Of a DNA stretch of 64,000 bases, positions 56,199 through 64,000 are shown piece after piece; the stretch's first letter is position 1; each line of letters starts with the position of its first letter. A program made the translations under genes and the position numbers. The notes below the pieces were generated by a model. It saw nothing but the letters and a program-made list of their open reading frames with translations. It did no database searches and was not told the DNA's origin. The DNA comes from CAVUDO01 sp963740255. Its GTDB lineage: Bacteria > Actinomycetota > Actinomycetes > Mycobacteriales > Cryptosporangiaceae. The stretch covers positions 620,001-684,000 of the forward strand of contig CAVUDO010000002.1 of assembly GCA_963740255.1 (NCBI GenBank), written 5' to 3'.

Positions 56199-57671
56199 TC
56201 AGCTGCTGGTGCCGCCGAGCAGGCCCAGGCAGAGCAGCGCGAAGAACAGCAGCAGCAGGATCGCGGCGATGACACCGGTCACCACCACGGCAGGTTCCTG
56301 GTACCAGCTGCGGGTCTCGGTGCGGGGCGGCGCCAGCGTCTGACGCGGCAACGGCGGCCGGGCTGCCGGCATCGGTGGCCGCACCGGCGGCGGCAGGCGG
56401 GGCAGTTGCGGGACCGCGGGACGCGCCACCGGACCGGGACTGACCGGCGGTCCGCTCATCGGCCGGACCGGTGCCGGGCGTTGCGGCGGCGGCACGGGCT
56501 GGCGTGGGGGCGGCGCCGGGTGGCGCGGCGGAGGCGCGCTCGGTGGGGCCGGACGGTTGGGCGGTGCCGGGCGGCTGGGCGGGCCCGAGCGGGGTGCGTC
56601 GGCGTCGGGGATCGAGCCCACCCGCAGGCTGCCCTCGGCCACGACCGTCTCGGGCTGCTCCAGCGTGGTCGGGGCGACGCCGAGCTGGCTGTGGATGAGG
56701 TGCGCGGCCAGCGGGATCCGGCTGGAGCCGCCGACCAGGAAGATCCCGACCAGGTCGCGCGGCTGCAGGTGTGCCTCGGCGATCGTGGTGGTCAGGCAGG
56801 TGACCGTCCGCTCCAGGTGCGGGCGGATCAGCGTCTCGAGCTCCTCGCGGGTGAGGTGGGCGTCCACTTCGAGAGCGGGCAGGTGGATGTCGGCGCTGGA
56901 GGTGCGCGACAGCATCTCCTTGGCGCCCCGGACGTCCTCCCAGAGCATCCGCCGGTGGCGACGGTCCGCGCCGTCCAGCGGCGTCTCGAGCCGCTGCCAC
57001 ACCTGCGGGTGCGACTGGGAGTAGACCGAGCCCAGGTGCTGGATCACCGCGTGGTCGAAGTCCAGCCCGCCGACGTCGGCCAGCCCACCTTCGGCCAACA
57101 CCTCGAAACCGGCGCCGGTGCGGCGGACGACGGTGGCGTCGAAGGTGCCGCCGCCGAGGTCGTAGATGGCCAGCGACCGGCCGACCGGCACCGCGGTGCC
57201 CAGCGACGCGGTGAAGTACGACGCGGCGGCGACCGGCTCGGCGATGAGCTTGGCCCGGGGCAGGCCCGCGGCGACCGCGGCGTCCCCCAGAATGCTGCGG
57301 CGCTTCTCGGCCCACCGGGCCGGGTGGGTCATCCGCAGCTCGTCGGGCAGCGCGCCGATCTGGCGCCTTACCTCGGTGACCACGTGGCCGAGAACGGTGG
57401 CGAACACCTGCGTGACCGGCATCTCGCGGTCGCCGAGGAACACCGTGCCGTCGTCGATGCGACGCTTGGGGTTGGGCTCGAACCGTCCGGGGTCGACCCG
57501 CGCGTTGCGTTCGGCGTCGCGGCCGACCACCATCCGGCCGTCGGTGCCGAGGTACACCGCCGAGGGCAGCAGCGGCGATCCGTCGAAGAGCAGCGGCCGC
57601 ACCCGTCCGTCGGGCGTCCGGAGCATCGCCACCGTGTTCGACGTGCCGAAGTCAAGGCCCAGCACGCGCAT
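56199..57671 (-). CDS. Hsp70-family ATPase with Pro-rich linker and C-terminal membrane anchor
   Basis: A 490-residue protein. Residues 1-340 are a DnaK-type nucleotide-binding domain: LGLDFGTSNTVAML, AEPVAAASYF, IYDLGGGTFDATVV, GGLDFDHAV, and LVGGSSRIPLAAHLI. There is no substrate-binding beta domain. Instead about 90 residues of repeated Pro/Arg/Ala follow, then one membrane helix (VVVTGVIAAILLLLFFALLCLGLL) and a seven-residue tail. It would be fixed to the inner membrane with the ATPase in the cytoplasm. A strong GGGGGAG precedes the ATG. It converges with the dynamin unit, which encodes a GrpE-like partner. Confidence 0.85.
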   Translation of the reverse strand: MRVLGLDFGTSNTVAMLRTPDGRVRPLLFDGSPLLPSAVYLGTDGRMVVGRDAERNARVDPGRFEPNPKRRIDDGTVFLGDREMPVTQVFATVLGHVVTEVRRQIGALPDELRMTHPARWAEKRRSILGDAAVAAGLPRAKLIAEPVAAASYFTASLGTAVPVGRSLAIYDLGGGTFDATVVRRTGAGFEVLAEGGLADVGGLDFDHAVIQHLGSVYSQSHPQVWQRLETPLDGADRRHRRMLWEDVRGAKEMLSRTSSADIHLPALEVDAHLTREELETLIRPHLERTVTCLTTTIAEAHLQPRDLVGIFLVGGSSRIPLAAHLIHSQLGVAPTTLEQPETVVAEGSLRVGSIPDADAPRSGPPSRPAPPNRPAPPSAPPPRHPAPPPRQPVPPPQRPAPVRPMSGPPVSPGPVARPAVPQLPRLPPPVRPPMPAARPPLPRQTLAPPRTETRSWYQEPAVVVTGVIAAILLLLFFALLCLGLLGGTSS

Positions 57672-57685
57672 GTGACTCCCCCTTT

Positions 57686-57707
57686 CGCCGCCACCCTACT
57701 GGCGGCG
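57686..57707 (-). promoter_or_regulatory. Inverted repeat around a possible -10 box of the Hsp70 gene
   Basis: CGCCGCCA and TGGCGGCG, perfect 8-bp arms, enclose six bases; read on the minus strand the centre gives TAGGGT, a usable -10 box, 22 bases from the start codon. It could be an operator or a leader hairpin. Confidence 0.4.
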
Positions 57708-57870
57708 ACCAACGGGCCGTTCCGGGCCCGGTTCTCCGGGTGGCGACCCCGGTCGGCCGCGGTGTTCCGACGTTTCGCCACCCTCTCATCCCTCCGGCGG
57801 GGTGCGCGCGTTACGCCGCCGGACTCGGTCCCTGTCCAGGACGCGGGCCGGCGCTCGCGATACTGGGTCC

Positions 57871-58635
57871 GTGCCGCACCCCTTTCCGTACCTCGACGCA
57901 CCCCTCCCCCTGGCGTTCGCCCACCGGGGCGGCGCGGCCGACGGGCTGGAGAACACGATGACCGCGTTCTCCCGTGCGGTCGAGGCCGGCTACCGCTACG
58001 TGGAGACCGACGTGCACGCCACCGCCGACGGCGCGCTGGTGGCCTTCCACGACCCGACCCTGGACCGGGTCACCGACCGCACCGGACGGATCGCCGACCT
58101 CCGGCTGGTCCAGGTCCGCGAGGCACGGATCGGCGCCGACGAAGGGGTTCCGCTACTGGAGGACCTGCTCGGCGCCTGGCCCGATCTGCGGGTGAACATC
58201 GACGTGAAGGCCGACGCGTCGGTGGAGCCGCTGATCGAGACGCTGCGCCGGACGGCCGCGCTCGACCGGGTGTGCGTCGGCTCGTTCTCCGACACCCGCC
58301 TGGCCCGGATCAGGGCGGCACTGGGCCCCGGGCTGGCCACTTCGCTGGGCCCCCGGGAGGTGCTGAGCCTGCGGCTGGGTTCGTGGTGGCGCCGTGCCAA
58401 CGGGACTCCGACGGGGGTGCCGTGCGCCCAGGTGCCGGTGCGGGTCGGGATCACGGTGGTCGACCAGCGGTTCGTCGACCACGCCCACCGGTCCGGTCTG
58501 CAGGTGCACGTCTGGACGATCGACGAGCCGGCCGAGATGAACCGCCTCCTCGACCTGGGTGTGGATGGCATCATGACCGACCGGATCGACGTGCTGCGTG
58601 AGGTCTACTCCGCCCGCGGACTGTGGGCAGCCTGA
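57871..58635 (+). CDS. Glycerophosphodiester phosphodiesterase
   Basis: A 254-residue GDPD TIM barrel. The catalytic His is in FAHRGGAADGLENTMTAF near 20, the Glu/Asp pair in YVETDVHATADGALVAFHDPTLDRVTDR near 43, and a C-terminal QVHVWTIDEPAEMNRLLDLGVDGIMTDR is diagnostic. It cleaves glycerophosphodiesters to glycerol 3-phosphate and an alcohol. No signal peptide, so cytoplasmic. GTG 57871 is chosen over a longer Arg-rich extension from 57802. Confidence 0.9.
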   Translation: MPHPFPYLDAPLPLAFAHRGGAADGLENTMTAFSRAVEAGYRYVETDVHATADGALVAFHDPTLDRVTDRTGRIADLRLVQVREARIGADEGVPLLEDLLGAWPDLRVNIDVKADASVEPLIETLRRTAALDRVCVGSFSDTRLARIRAALGPGLATSLGPREVLSLRLGSWWRRANGTPTGVPCAQVPVRVGITVVDQRFVDHAHRSGLQVHVWTIDEPAEMNRLLDLGVDGIMTDRIDVLREVYSARGLWAA

Positions 58636-58662
58636 CGCCGGACCAGCGAGGGCGGCCACACC

Positions 58663-60046
58663 GTGACGACTGACACGCTCGACGGACCTCCGACCCACGA
58701 CGCCGCCTCCACCCGCTCCGAGCGGGTCGGGTGGTACTTCTACGACTGGGCCGCCTCGGCGTTCAACACCACGGTCGTCACGGTCTTCCTCGGCCCCTAC
58801 CTGGCCAGCGTCGGCGCGCACCGCCGCCGGCTGCGGCGGGGACGCCGACTGCACCGGCAAGACCGTGAACCTGTTCGGCTTCGAACTGCTGCCCGGCTCG
58901 GTCTTTCCGACCACCGTGTCCGTCTCGGTGTTCCTCACGGTGTTCGTGCTGCCCGTGGTCGGGGCGATCGCCGACCGCTCGGCCCACAAGAAGCAGCTGC
59001 TCGGGTTGTTCGCCTACCTCGGGGCGGCGGCCACCGTCGCGAACATGTTCGTCTCGTCCGACCAGTACGCCCTCGGGGCCGCGCTGCTGATCGTCGCCAA
59101 CGTGGCGTTCGGGGCCAGCATCGTGGTCTACAACTCTTTCCTGCCGCAGATCGCGGGGCCGGACGAACGCGACGCGGTGTCCAGCCGCGGCTGGGCGATC
59201 GGGTACCTCGGCGGCGGCCTGCTGCTGGCCTTGAACGTGGTGGCGGTGTTCGGCAAGGACGCGATCGGCGCCGACACCGCCGACATCGCCCGGTACTGCA
59301 TCGCCTCGGCCGGCCTGTGGTGGGCGGCGTTCACGACGATCCCGTTGCTCCGACTGCGCAACCGGCGGCCGGTCGAGCGGGTGCTCGGCGACCGGTCGGC
59401 GCTGGTGGCCGGGTTCGTCCAACTCGGGCGCACGCTGAAGGGGATGCGCGCGTTTCCGCTGACGCTGGGGTTCCTGGCCGCCTACCTGGTCTACAACGAC
59501 GGGATCCAGACCGTCATCGCGCTGGCCAGCGTGTACGGCACCGACGAACTGAAGCTCCCGGACGAGGTGCTGGTGCCCACCATCCTGATGGTGCAGTTCC
59601 TGGCCTTCGCCGGCGCGCTCGGGCTCGGGGCGCTGGCCCGTCGGATCGGCGCCTGGAAGACCGTCCTGGGCAGCCTCGTGCTGTGGACCTTCGTGCTCGC
59701 CATCGCCTACTTCCTGCCGGCCCGCGAGCCGGTGCTGTTCGTCGCGCTGGGGGCGCTGATCGGCATCGTGCTCGGTGGCAGTCAGGCGCTGAGCCGGTCG
59801 CTGTTCAGCCAGCTCATCCCGCGGGGCAAGGAGGCTGAGTACTTCGGGTTCTACGAGATCAGCGACAAGGGCACCAGCTGGCTCGGGCCGTTGCTGTTCG
59901 CGTTCGCCTACCAGCTGACCGGGAGCTACCGGGTGGCGATCATCTCGCTGGTCGTCTTCTTCGCGGTCGGGTTCCTGGGGTTGCTGGCCGTGCCGATGCG
60001 CCGCGCGATCGAGCAGGCCGGCAACGTTCCGCCGCGGGTGCTGTGA
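58663..60046 (+). CDS. MFS transporter of the UMF1/Atg22 type, frame broken
   Basis: A reconstructed protein of about 460 residues with 11-12 membrane helices. The opening RVGWYFYDWAASAFNTTVVTVFLGPYL is characteristic of Atg22-like transporters, and a conserved GRGWAIGYLGGGLLL-like segment (SSRGWAIGYLGGG), GGSQALSRSLFSQLIP and AEYFGFYEISDKGTSWLGPLLF follow. A single +1 change near 58825 separates the first 50 residues. Relatives include an amino-acid effluxer of the yeast vacuole; the bacterial substrate is unknown. GTG 58663 lies 27 bases after the GDPD gene. Confidence 0.85.
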
Positions 60047-60059
60047 TCCGGCGCCCGCA

Positions 60060-61478
60060 CTACAGCCCGTAGGTTTCCAGCAGGCGCAGCCACACCTCGC
60101 TGATCGTCGGGTAGGACGGCACGGCGTGCCAGAGCCGGTCCAGCGGCACGGCGCCCGTGACCGCGATAGTGGCCGCATGCAACAACTCACCGGACGCCGC
60201 GCCGACGAACGTGGCCCCGACCAGGACGTTGCGCTCGTGGTCGACGACGAACTTGGCCCGCCCGGTGTACCCGTCGGCGTACAGGGACGCTCCGGCCACC
60301 TGCCCGGTGTCGTACTCCGCGCAGCGCACCGGCAGGCCGGCCGCGCGTGCGGTGGCCTCGGAGTGCCCGACCGCGGCCACCTCAGGGTCGGTGAAGACCA
60401 CCTGCGGGACGGCGTCGTGGTCGGCGGTCGCCGCGTACCTCGACCACGGCGAGGGCCCGATCTTCTCGCCGCGGGCGCGGGCCACGATCGCGTCGGCACT
60501 GGCCCGGGCCTGGTACTTGCCCATGTGGGTCAACAGTGCCCGGCCGTTGACGTCGCCGACCGCGTAGAGCCAGTCGAGACCGTTCACCCGGCACGAGTCG
60601 TCGACGGTGAGTTTCTGGTCCGGATCGAGACCCACGGTGTCCAGGCCGATGCCGGCCGTGGCCGGTGTCCGCCCGGTGGCCACCAGCAGCTCGGCGGCCG
60701 TGACCGTGGAGGAGTCGCCGAGCGTGATGTGGACGCCCCGCTCGTCGCGGCGGACGGCGGTCGTGGCGGTCTCCGGCCGGACGTCGACGCCGGCCTCGTC
60801 CAGGGCCGCGGCGACGGCGGTGCCGACGAAGGGTTCCAGTTTCGGCAGCAGCCGGCCGCGCACGAGCAGGGTCACCCGGCTGCCCAACGCCTGGTACGCG
60901 GTGGCCATCTCGACACCGACGACGCCCCCGCCGAGCACCGCGAGGCTCTCCGGCACGCTCGCGGCCGAGGTCGCGTCCCGGCTGTCCCACGGCTCGGCGC
61001 CGGCCAGACCCTCGATCGGCGGCAACGTGGGGGTGCTGCCCGTGCAGAGGCCGACGGCGTGCCGGGCGGTGAGCACCCGGGCGGGGCCGCCGTCGCGGTG
61101 CACCTCGACCCGCCGCTCGCCCGCCAGCCGTCCGTGGCCCCGCACCAGGTCGATGCCCTCGCTGGCCAGCCATGCCAGCTGGGACTCGTCCGACCAGTGG
61201 TGGGTGAACGCCGTGCGGCGGGCCAGCACCCGGGCGGCGTCCAGGCCCCCGGTGACCGCCTGGGCCGCGCCGTCCACGCGCTTCGCGTCGGCCAGCGCGA
61301 GCGCCGGCCGCAGCATCGCCTTGCTGGGCATGCAGGCCCAGTACGAGCATTCACCGCCGACCAGCTCCGCCTCCACGACCACGGCGGTGAGCCCGCCCCG
61401 CACGGCGCGGCTGGCGAGGTTCTCCCCCACGGGGCCGGCACCGAGGACGACCAGGTCGTACTCCTCTGACTCGGACAC
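60060..61478 (-). CDS. Flavoprotein disulfide reductase (lipoamide dehydrogenase-like)
   Basis: A 472-residue class I pyridine nucleotide-disulfide oxidoreductase. FAD site LVVLGAGPVGENLASRA near 10, redox Cys pair in GGECSYWACMPSKAML near 42-47 (CX4C), NAD site VLGGGVVGVEMA near 190, VGDVNGRALLTHMG near 310, and the C-terminal HAVPSYPTISEVWLRLLE with the catalytic His/Glu. The true partner could be lipoamide, mycothione or a quinone; the sequence does not decide. It is divergent from the AidB-like gene across a palindrome-bearing gap. Confidence 0.85.
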   Translation of the reverse strand: MSESEEYDLVVLGAGPVGENLASRAVRGGLTAVVVEAELVGGECSYWACMPSKAMLRPALALADAKRVDGAAQAVTGGLDAARVLARRTAFTHHWSDESQLAWLASEGIDLVRGHGRLAGERRVEVHRDGGPARVLTARHAVGLCTGSTPTLPPIEGLAGAEPWDSRDATSAASVPESLAVLGGGVVGVEMATAYQALGSRVTLLVRGRLLPKLEPFVGTAVAAALDEAGVDVRPETATTAVRRDERGVHITLGDSSTVTAAELLVATGRTPATAGIGLDTVGLDPDQKLTVDDSCRVNGLDWLYAVGDVNGRALLTHMGKYQARASADAIVARARGEKIGPSPWSRYAATADHDAVPQVVFTDPEVAAVGHSEATARAAGLPVRCAEYDTGQVAGASLYADGYTGRAKFVVDHERNVLVGATFVGAASGELLHAATIAVTGAVPLDRLWHAVPSYPTISEVWLRLLETYGL

Positions 61479-61578
61479 TTCGGTGCTCCCGCCTGGTCTG
61501 GTGGCGACGCGCCGAAACGTCCCGGCGCCGGTTGGCGAACCGTACCCGGCCCGCCGGCGGTGCGGTCGGCATGAGAGC

Positions 61579-61603
61579 CGCCGGTAGCACGTGACTACCG
61601 GCG
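61579..61603 (+). promoter_or_regulatory. 25-bp perfect palindrome, likely operator
   Basis: CGCCGGTAG and CTACCGGCG, perfect 9-bp arms, flank a 7-base centre that contains CACGTG. A second shorter repeat, TACC-GGCG-GGTA at 61596-61607, overlaps its right half. The site ends 27 bases before the AidB-like start, where a repressor would block transcription. Confidence 0.6.
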
Positions 61604-61630
61604 GGTAACCAGAGGTGTCAGGATGGTTCC

Positions 61631-63376
61631 GTGGACCGCTTCGTGCAGACCTTCGGACCGGTCGGCGACCTGTACGCCGGCGACCACGTGCTGCGTGCCA
61701 CCCTCGACCGGCTCCTCGGCGCCGACGGTCACGCCGCGGTCAAGGGACGGCTCGCCGGGTTGGCCGCCGACGTCGCCGGGCCCCTGAAAGCCGCCCACGC
61801 CGACGCCGAGGCGCATCCGCCGCGGCTGGTCCGGTACGACGCCTGGGGCCAGCGGGTCGACCGGGTGCAGACCTCGGCCGGCTGGGAGTCGCAGCGCCGG
61901 GCCGCGGCCGAACACGGCGTGGTCGCCACGCCCTACGAGGCCGACGCCCGCGCCGCGTTCGGGGCCGGGGCACGCGTCGTCCAGCACGCCCTGTTGCACC
62001 TCTACGGTCCGGAGTCGGCGACGTTCAGCTGCCCGGTGGCGATGGCCGACGGCGCCGCCGCGCTGCTCAGCCGCCCCGATACAGACCCGGAGGTCCGCGC
62101 CTCCTGGCTGCCTCGGCTGCTGTCCCGCGACCCCGACCTGGCGATCACGTCCGGGCAGTGGATGACCGAGACCACCGGCGGCTCGGACCTCACCCGCACC
62201 GGGACCGTCGCCCGGCAGGACGGTACCGGTGCGTGGCGGCTGTCCGGGCAGAAGTGGTTCTGCTCCGCGGTCGACGCCCGGGTCGCGGTCGCGTTGGCCC
62301 GACCGGACGGAGCGGCGGCCGGCAGCCGGGGACTGGTGTGCTTCCTGGTGCCCCGCTACGCCGCCGACGTCCCGGCCGCGCCGGCCGGCTCGGCTCCGGA
62401 CGCGACCGCGCCGGGGCTGCGGATCCACCGGCTCAAGGACAAGCTCGGCACCCGCGCGCTCCCGTCGGCCGAGGTCGGCCTTGAGGACGCCTACGCGATC
62501 CCGGTGGGCGATCCCGGCGAGCCGGGGCTGGCGAAGATGATGACGTTGGTGCAGATCACCCGGCTGCACAACGCCGCCGCGGCCGCGGCCGCCATGCGCC
62601 GGGGGCTGGTGTACGTGCGGCAGCACGCCCAGGCGCGGGAGGCGTTCGGGGCACCGTTGTGGCGGCAGCCGCTGCACCGGGAGACGCTCGGGTGGCTCGC
62701 GGTCGACGCGGAGGCGGCGTTCGCGCTGACCGCGGTGACCTTCGCCGCGCTGGGTCGGGTGGAGATCGACGCCGACCCCGACGCGGCAGCCCTGCTGCGG
62801 ATCGCGGCCACCCTGGCCAAGGCGGCCACCGCGAAGCTGGCCGTGGCCTCGGCGAGCGAGTACGTGGAGTGCTTCGGCGGCAACGGCTACATCGAGGACA
62901 CTGGCATCCCCCGGCTGCTCCGCGACTCCCAGGTGCTGCCGATCTGGGAGGGCACGACGAACGTGCTGTCCCTCGACGTGCTGCGGGTGCTGGTGCGGGA
63001 GCCCGCGGCGTTCGCGGCGTTCCAGCGCTTCGTGACCGCCGCCGCCGACGCTGCCGGGGCCAGCGCGGAAGCGCACCTCACCGGGCTGGCCGGTCCGCTG
63101 CGCCAGGTCCGCGACGAGATCGCGGCCCGTGCCGCCGCACTGGCGACGGCGGGCCAGGAGATGGCCCAGGCCGGGGCCCGGTCGTTGACGACCCGGATGG
63201 CCCACCTGCTCGCCGCCGCGGCATTGGTCGAGCAGGGCGTGTTCGAGGCGAACCGGGGCAACGCCCGCGCCGCGCTGGTCGCTTCCCTGTGGGTGCGCAG
63301 GCGGCTGCTCGGCGAGGCCTGCGACGGCGAGGCGCACCGGTGGTTCGGGCACGTGGTGGACGCCGAACCGCTCTAG
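61631..63376 (+). CDS. AidB-like acyl-CoA dehydrogenase
   Basis: A 581-residue flavoprotein of the acyl-CoA dehydrogenase superfamily, in the longer AidB-type class. GQWMTETTGGSDLTRTGTVA near 177, GQKWFCSA near 210 and KDKLGTRALPSAEV near 275 bind FAD and substrate. ECFGGNGYIEDTGIPRLLRDSQVLPIWEGTTNVLSLDVLRVL near 415-455 is typical of AidB. E. coli AidB is part of the response to alkylating agents and binds DNA; here the extra C-terminal part is helical. GTG 61631 lies in the region of a palindrome that probably regulates it. Confidence 0.85.
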   Translation: MDRFVQTFGPVGDLYAGDHVLRATLDRLLGADGHAAVKGRLAGLAADVAGPLKAAHADAEAHPPRLVRYDAWGQRVDRVQTSAGWESQRRAAAEHGVVATPYEADARAAFGAGARVVQHALLHLYGPESATFSCPVAMADGAAALLSRPDTDPEVRASWLPRLLSRDPDLAITSGQWMTETTGGSDLTRTGTVARQDGTGAWRLSGQKWFCSAVDARVAVALARPDGAAAGSRGLVCFLVPRYAADVPAAPAGSAPDATAPGLRIHRLKDKLGTRALPSAEVGLEDAYAIPVGDPGEPGLAKMMTLVQITRLHNAAAAAAAMRRGLVYVRQHAQAREAFGAPLWRQPLHRETLGWLAVDAEAAFALTAVTFAALGRVEIDADPDAAALLRIAATLAKAATAKLAVASASEYVECFGGNGYIEDTGIPRLLRDSQVLPIWEGTTNVLSLDVLRVLVREPAAFAAFQRFVTAAADAAGASAEAHLTGLAGPLRQVRDEIAARAAALATAGQEMAQAGARSLTTRMAHLLAAAALVEQGVFEANRGNARAALVASLWVRRRLLGEACDGEAHRWFGHVVDAEPL

Positions 63377-63522
63377 GGTCTGCCCGGTCAGCGCCCGGCA
63401 CGTCGTGCGAGCGGGTCGTCCTGGAGTGACCACGCCCACACGGGTGCCTTCCGGGCGAGCGAGATCTGTGCTTCTTCAGGCAGTATCAGTCCGCGATATT
63501 GGGGCACTTATCAGAAGGGCCA

Positions 63523-63548
63523 GGAATTTTCCTGTCCCGGGCGACGTT
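63523..63548 (+). promoter_or_regulatory. Predicted SigR/SigH-type promoter of rbpA
   Basis: GGAAT at 63523-63527 and GTT at 63546-63548 with exactly 18 bases between them, the consensus for the thiol-stress sigma factor SigR of Streptomyces and SigH of mycobacteria. The rbpA start follows 43 bases later. In Streptomyces coelicolor rbpA is a known SigR target. Confidence 0.68.
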
Positions 63549-63590
63549 GGTAGGGGTGGCGGACAGTCGACGCCTCGAGGGGGGACAGTC

Positions 63591-63935
63591 ATGGGCGAGC
63601 GCACACTGCGCGGCAGCCGACTCGGAGCCGTGAGCTACGAAACCGACCGCAACACCGAACTGGCTCCGCGTCAACAGGGCGAGTACCTGTGTCTGCGGGG
63701 CCACCGATTCACCGTGCCGTTCGCGGCTGACGCCGAGATTCCCGCTACCTGGGAGTGCCGCGCGGACGGCACCGTGGGCAAGATCATCGACGGTGCGGAG
63801 CCGGAGGCGAAGAAGGCCAAGCCGCCACGGACGCACTGGGACATGCTGCTCGAACGGCGTACCGTCGCCGAGCTCGAAGAGGTGCTGGCCGAGCGTCTGG
63901 AGGTCCTCCGCGGCCGCCGGAGCCGATCGGCCTGA
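63591..63935 (+). CDS. rbpA: RNA polymerase-binding protein RbpA
   Basis: A 114-residue RbpA. The N-terminal part starts MGERTLRGSRLGAVSYETDRN, then the core domain with YLCLRGHRFTVPFAADAEIPATWECR (the two Cys seen in many members), a Lys-rich linker and the sigma-binding tail KPPRTHWDMLLERRTVAELEEVLAERLEVLR. It stabilises the RNA polymerase holoenzyme with the principal sigma factor and aids promoter opening. ATG 63591 follows GAGGGGGG; the longer frame upstream is leader sequence. Confidence 0.96.
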   Translation: MGERTLRGSRLGAVSYETDRNTELAPRQQGEYLCLRGHRFTVPFAADAEIPATWECRADGTVGKIIDGAEPEAKKAKPPRTHWDMLLERRTVAELEEVLAERLEVLRGRRSRSA

Positions 63936-63952
63936 CCGTCGGGGACTTCATC

Positions 63953-63984
63953 GATGCCGCTCCACCCCAGGGTGGGGCGGCATC
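63953..63984 (+). terminator. Terminator hairpin after rbpA
   Basis: A 15-bp stem with one G-T pair, GATGCCGCTCCACCC against GGGTGGGGCGGCATC, and a 2-base loop, 17 bases after the rbpA stop. There is only a weak T-rich tail. It may serve both strands. Confidence 0.75.
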
Positions 63985-64000
63985 GTCGTTCTTCGGCAAG

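Overview
The window is GC-rich DNA from an actinomycete (Actinomycetota). Third codon positions are almost all G or C, GTG starts are frequent, genes are packed with 4-bp start/stop overlaps, and there are actinomycete marker genes (RbpA, GarA-like FHA protein, FtsR-like MerR protein, DUF5999, small basic protein/DUF881 set). The gene order pyrG - Nudix - ald - xerD - parA - scpA - scpB - rluB - cmk - der is the classic actinobacterial housekeeping block. The genus cannot be fixed from the sequence; a Frankia/Cryptosporangium/Micromonospora-type organism would fit.

Layout. 0-8.1 kb: cell-envelope operon (MraY/WecA-like transferase, MurJ flippase, GT4 glycosyltransferase, two tandem 736-residue alkaline-phosphatase-like membrane proteins). 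8.2-21.5 kb: CTP synthase, Nudix, alanine dehydrogenase, XerD, a ParA/SMC-kleisin block (parA, a small RHH-like protein, an M50-like protein lacking its zinc motif, scpA, scpB, rluB), M18 aminopeptidase, AroH chorismate mutase, Cmk and Der. 21.6-24.6 kb: tRNA-Pro(GGG) followed by a lower-GC scar with the C-terminal tail of an IS30-type transposase, a DUF262-DUF1524-DUF5655 (GmrSD-like) gene and a dead HD-domain gene. 24.7-32.1 kb: seven tightly coupled genes resembling the olefin/beta-lactone (Ole) pathway (OleA-like, OleC-like, OleD-like) with two GT2 glycosyltransferases, a YihY/BrkB membrane protein and a compact P450, but no OleB. 32.2-41.7 kb: CDP-alcohol phosphatidyltransferase, DUF881/Sbp/DUF881, gcvH, garA, ftsR, DUF151, a second MerR gene, and a tandem glycine riboswitch in front of gcvP. 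41.7-50.6 kb: DUF5999, pabB, a hypothetical gene, a dif-like site, a UvrA-like/VOC/AraC group and two LuxR-type regulators. 50.7-57.7 kb: a chaperone-dynamin locus consisting of an EF-hand-like repeat protein, a dynamin-like GTPase, a membrane-anchored GrpE-like protein, a second dynamin-like GTPase, an acidic disordered protein, and a convergent Hsp70 with a proline-rich linker and C-terminal membrane anchor. 57.9-64 kb: GDPD phosphodiesterase, MFS/Atg22-like transporter, flavin disulfide reductase, AidB-like acyl-CoA dehydrogenase and RbpA.

How genes work together. The first block covers wall-precursor and lipid-linked glycan chemistry. The middle block covers chromosome segregation and nucleotide supply. 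The gcvH-garA-gcvP stretch covers glycine cleavage and nitrogen/carbon control. The two accessory loci worth attention are the OleB-less Ole-like cluster and the dynamin/Hsp70/GrpE locus. The dif-like site is the third strong lead.

Data caveat. Many clearly homologous genes (DUF262 gene, OleA-like, first GT2, OleC-like, gcvP, UvrA-like, VOC, GrpE-like, acidic protein, MFS) are broken by single-base frame changes, mostly +1, with no other decay. They look like consensus errors in a draft assembly. I therefore give the full span of the reconstructed gene and note the breaks.
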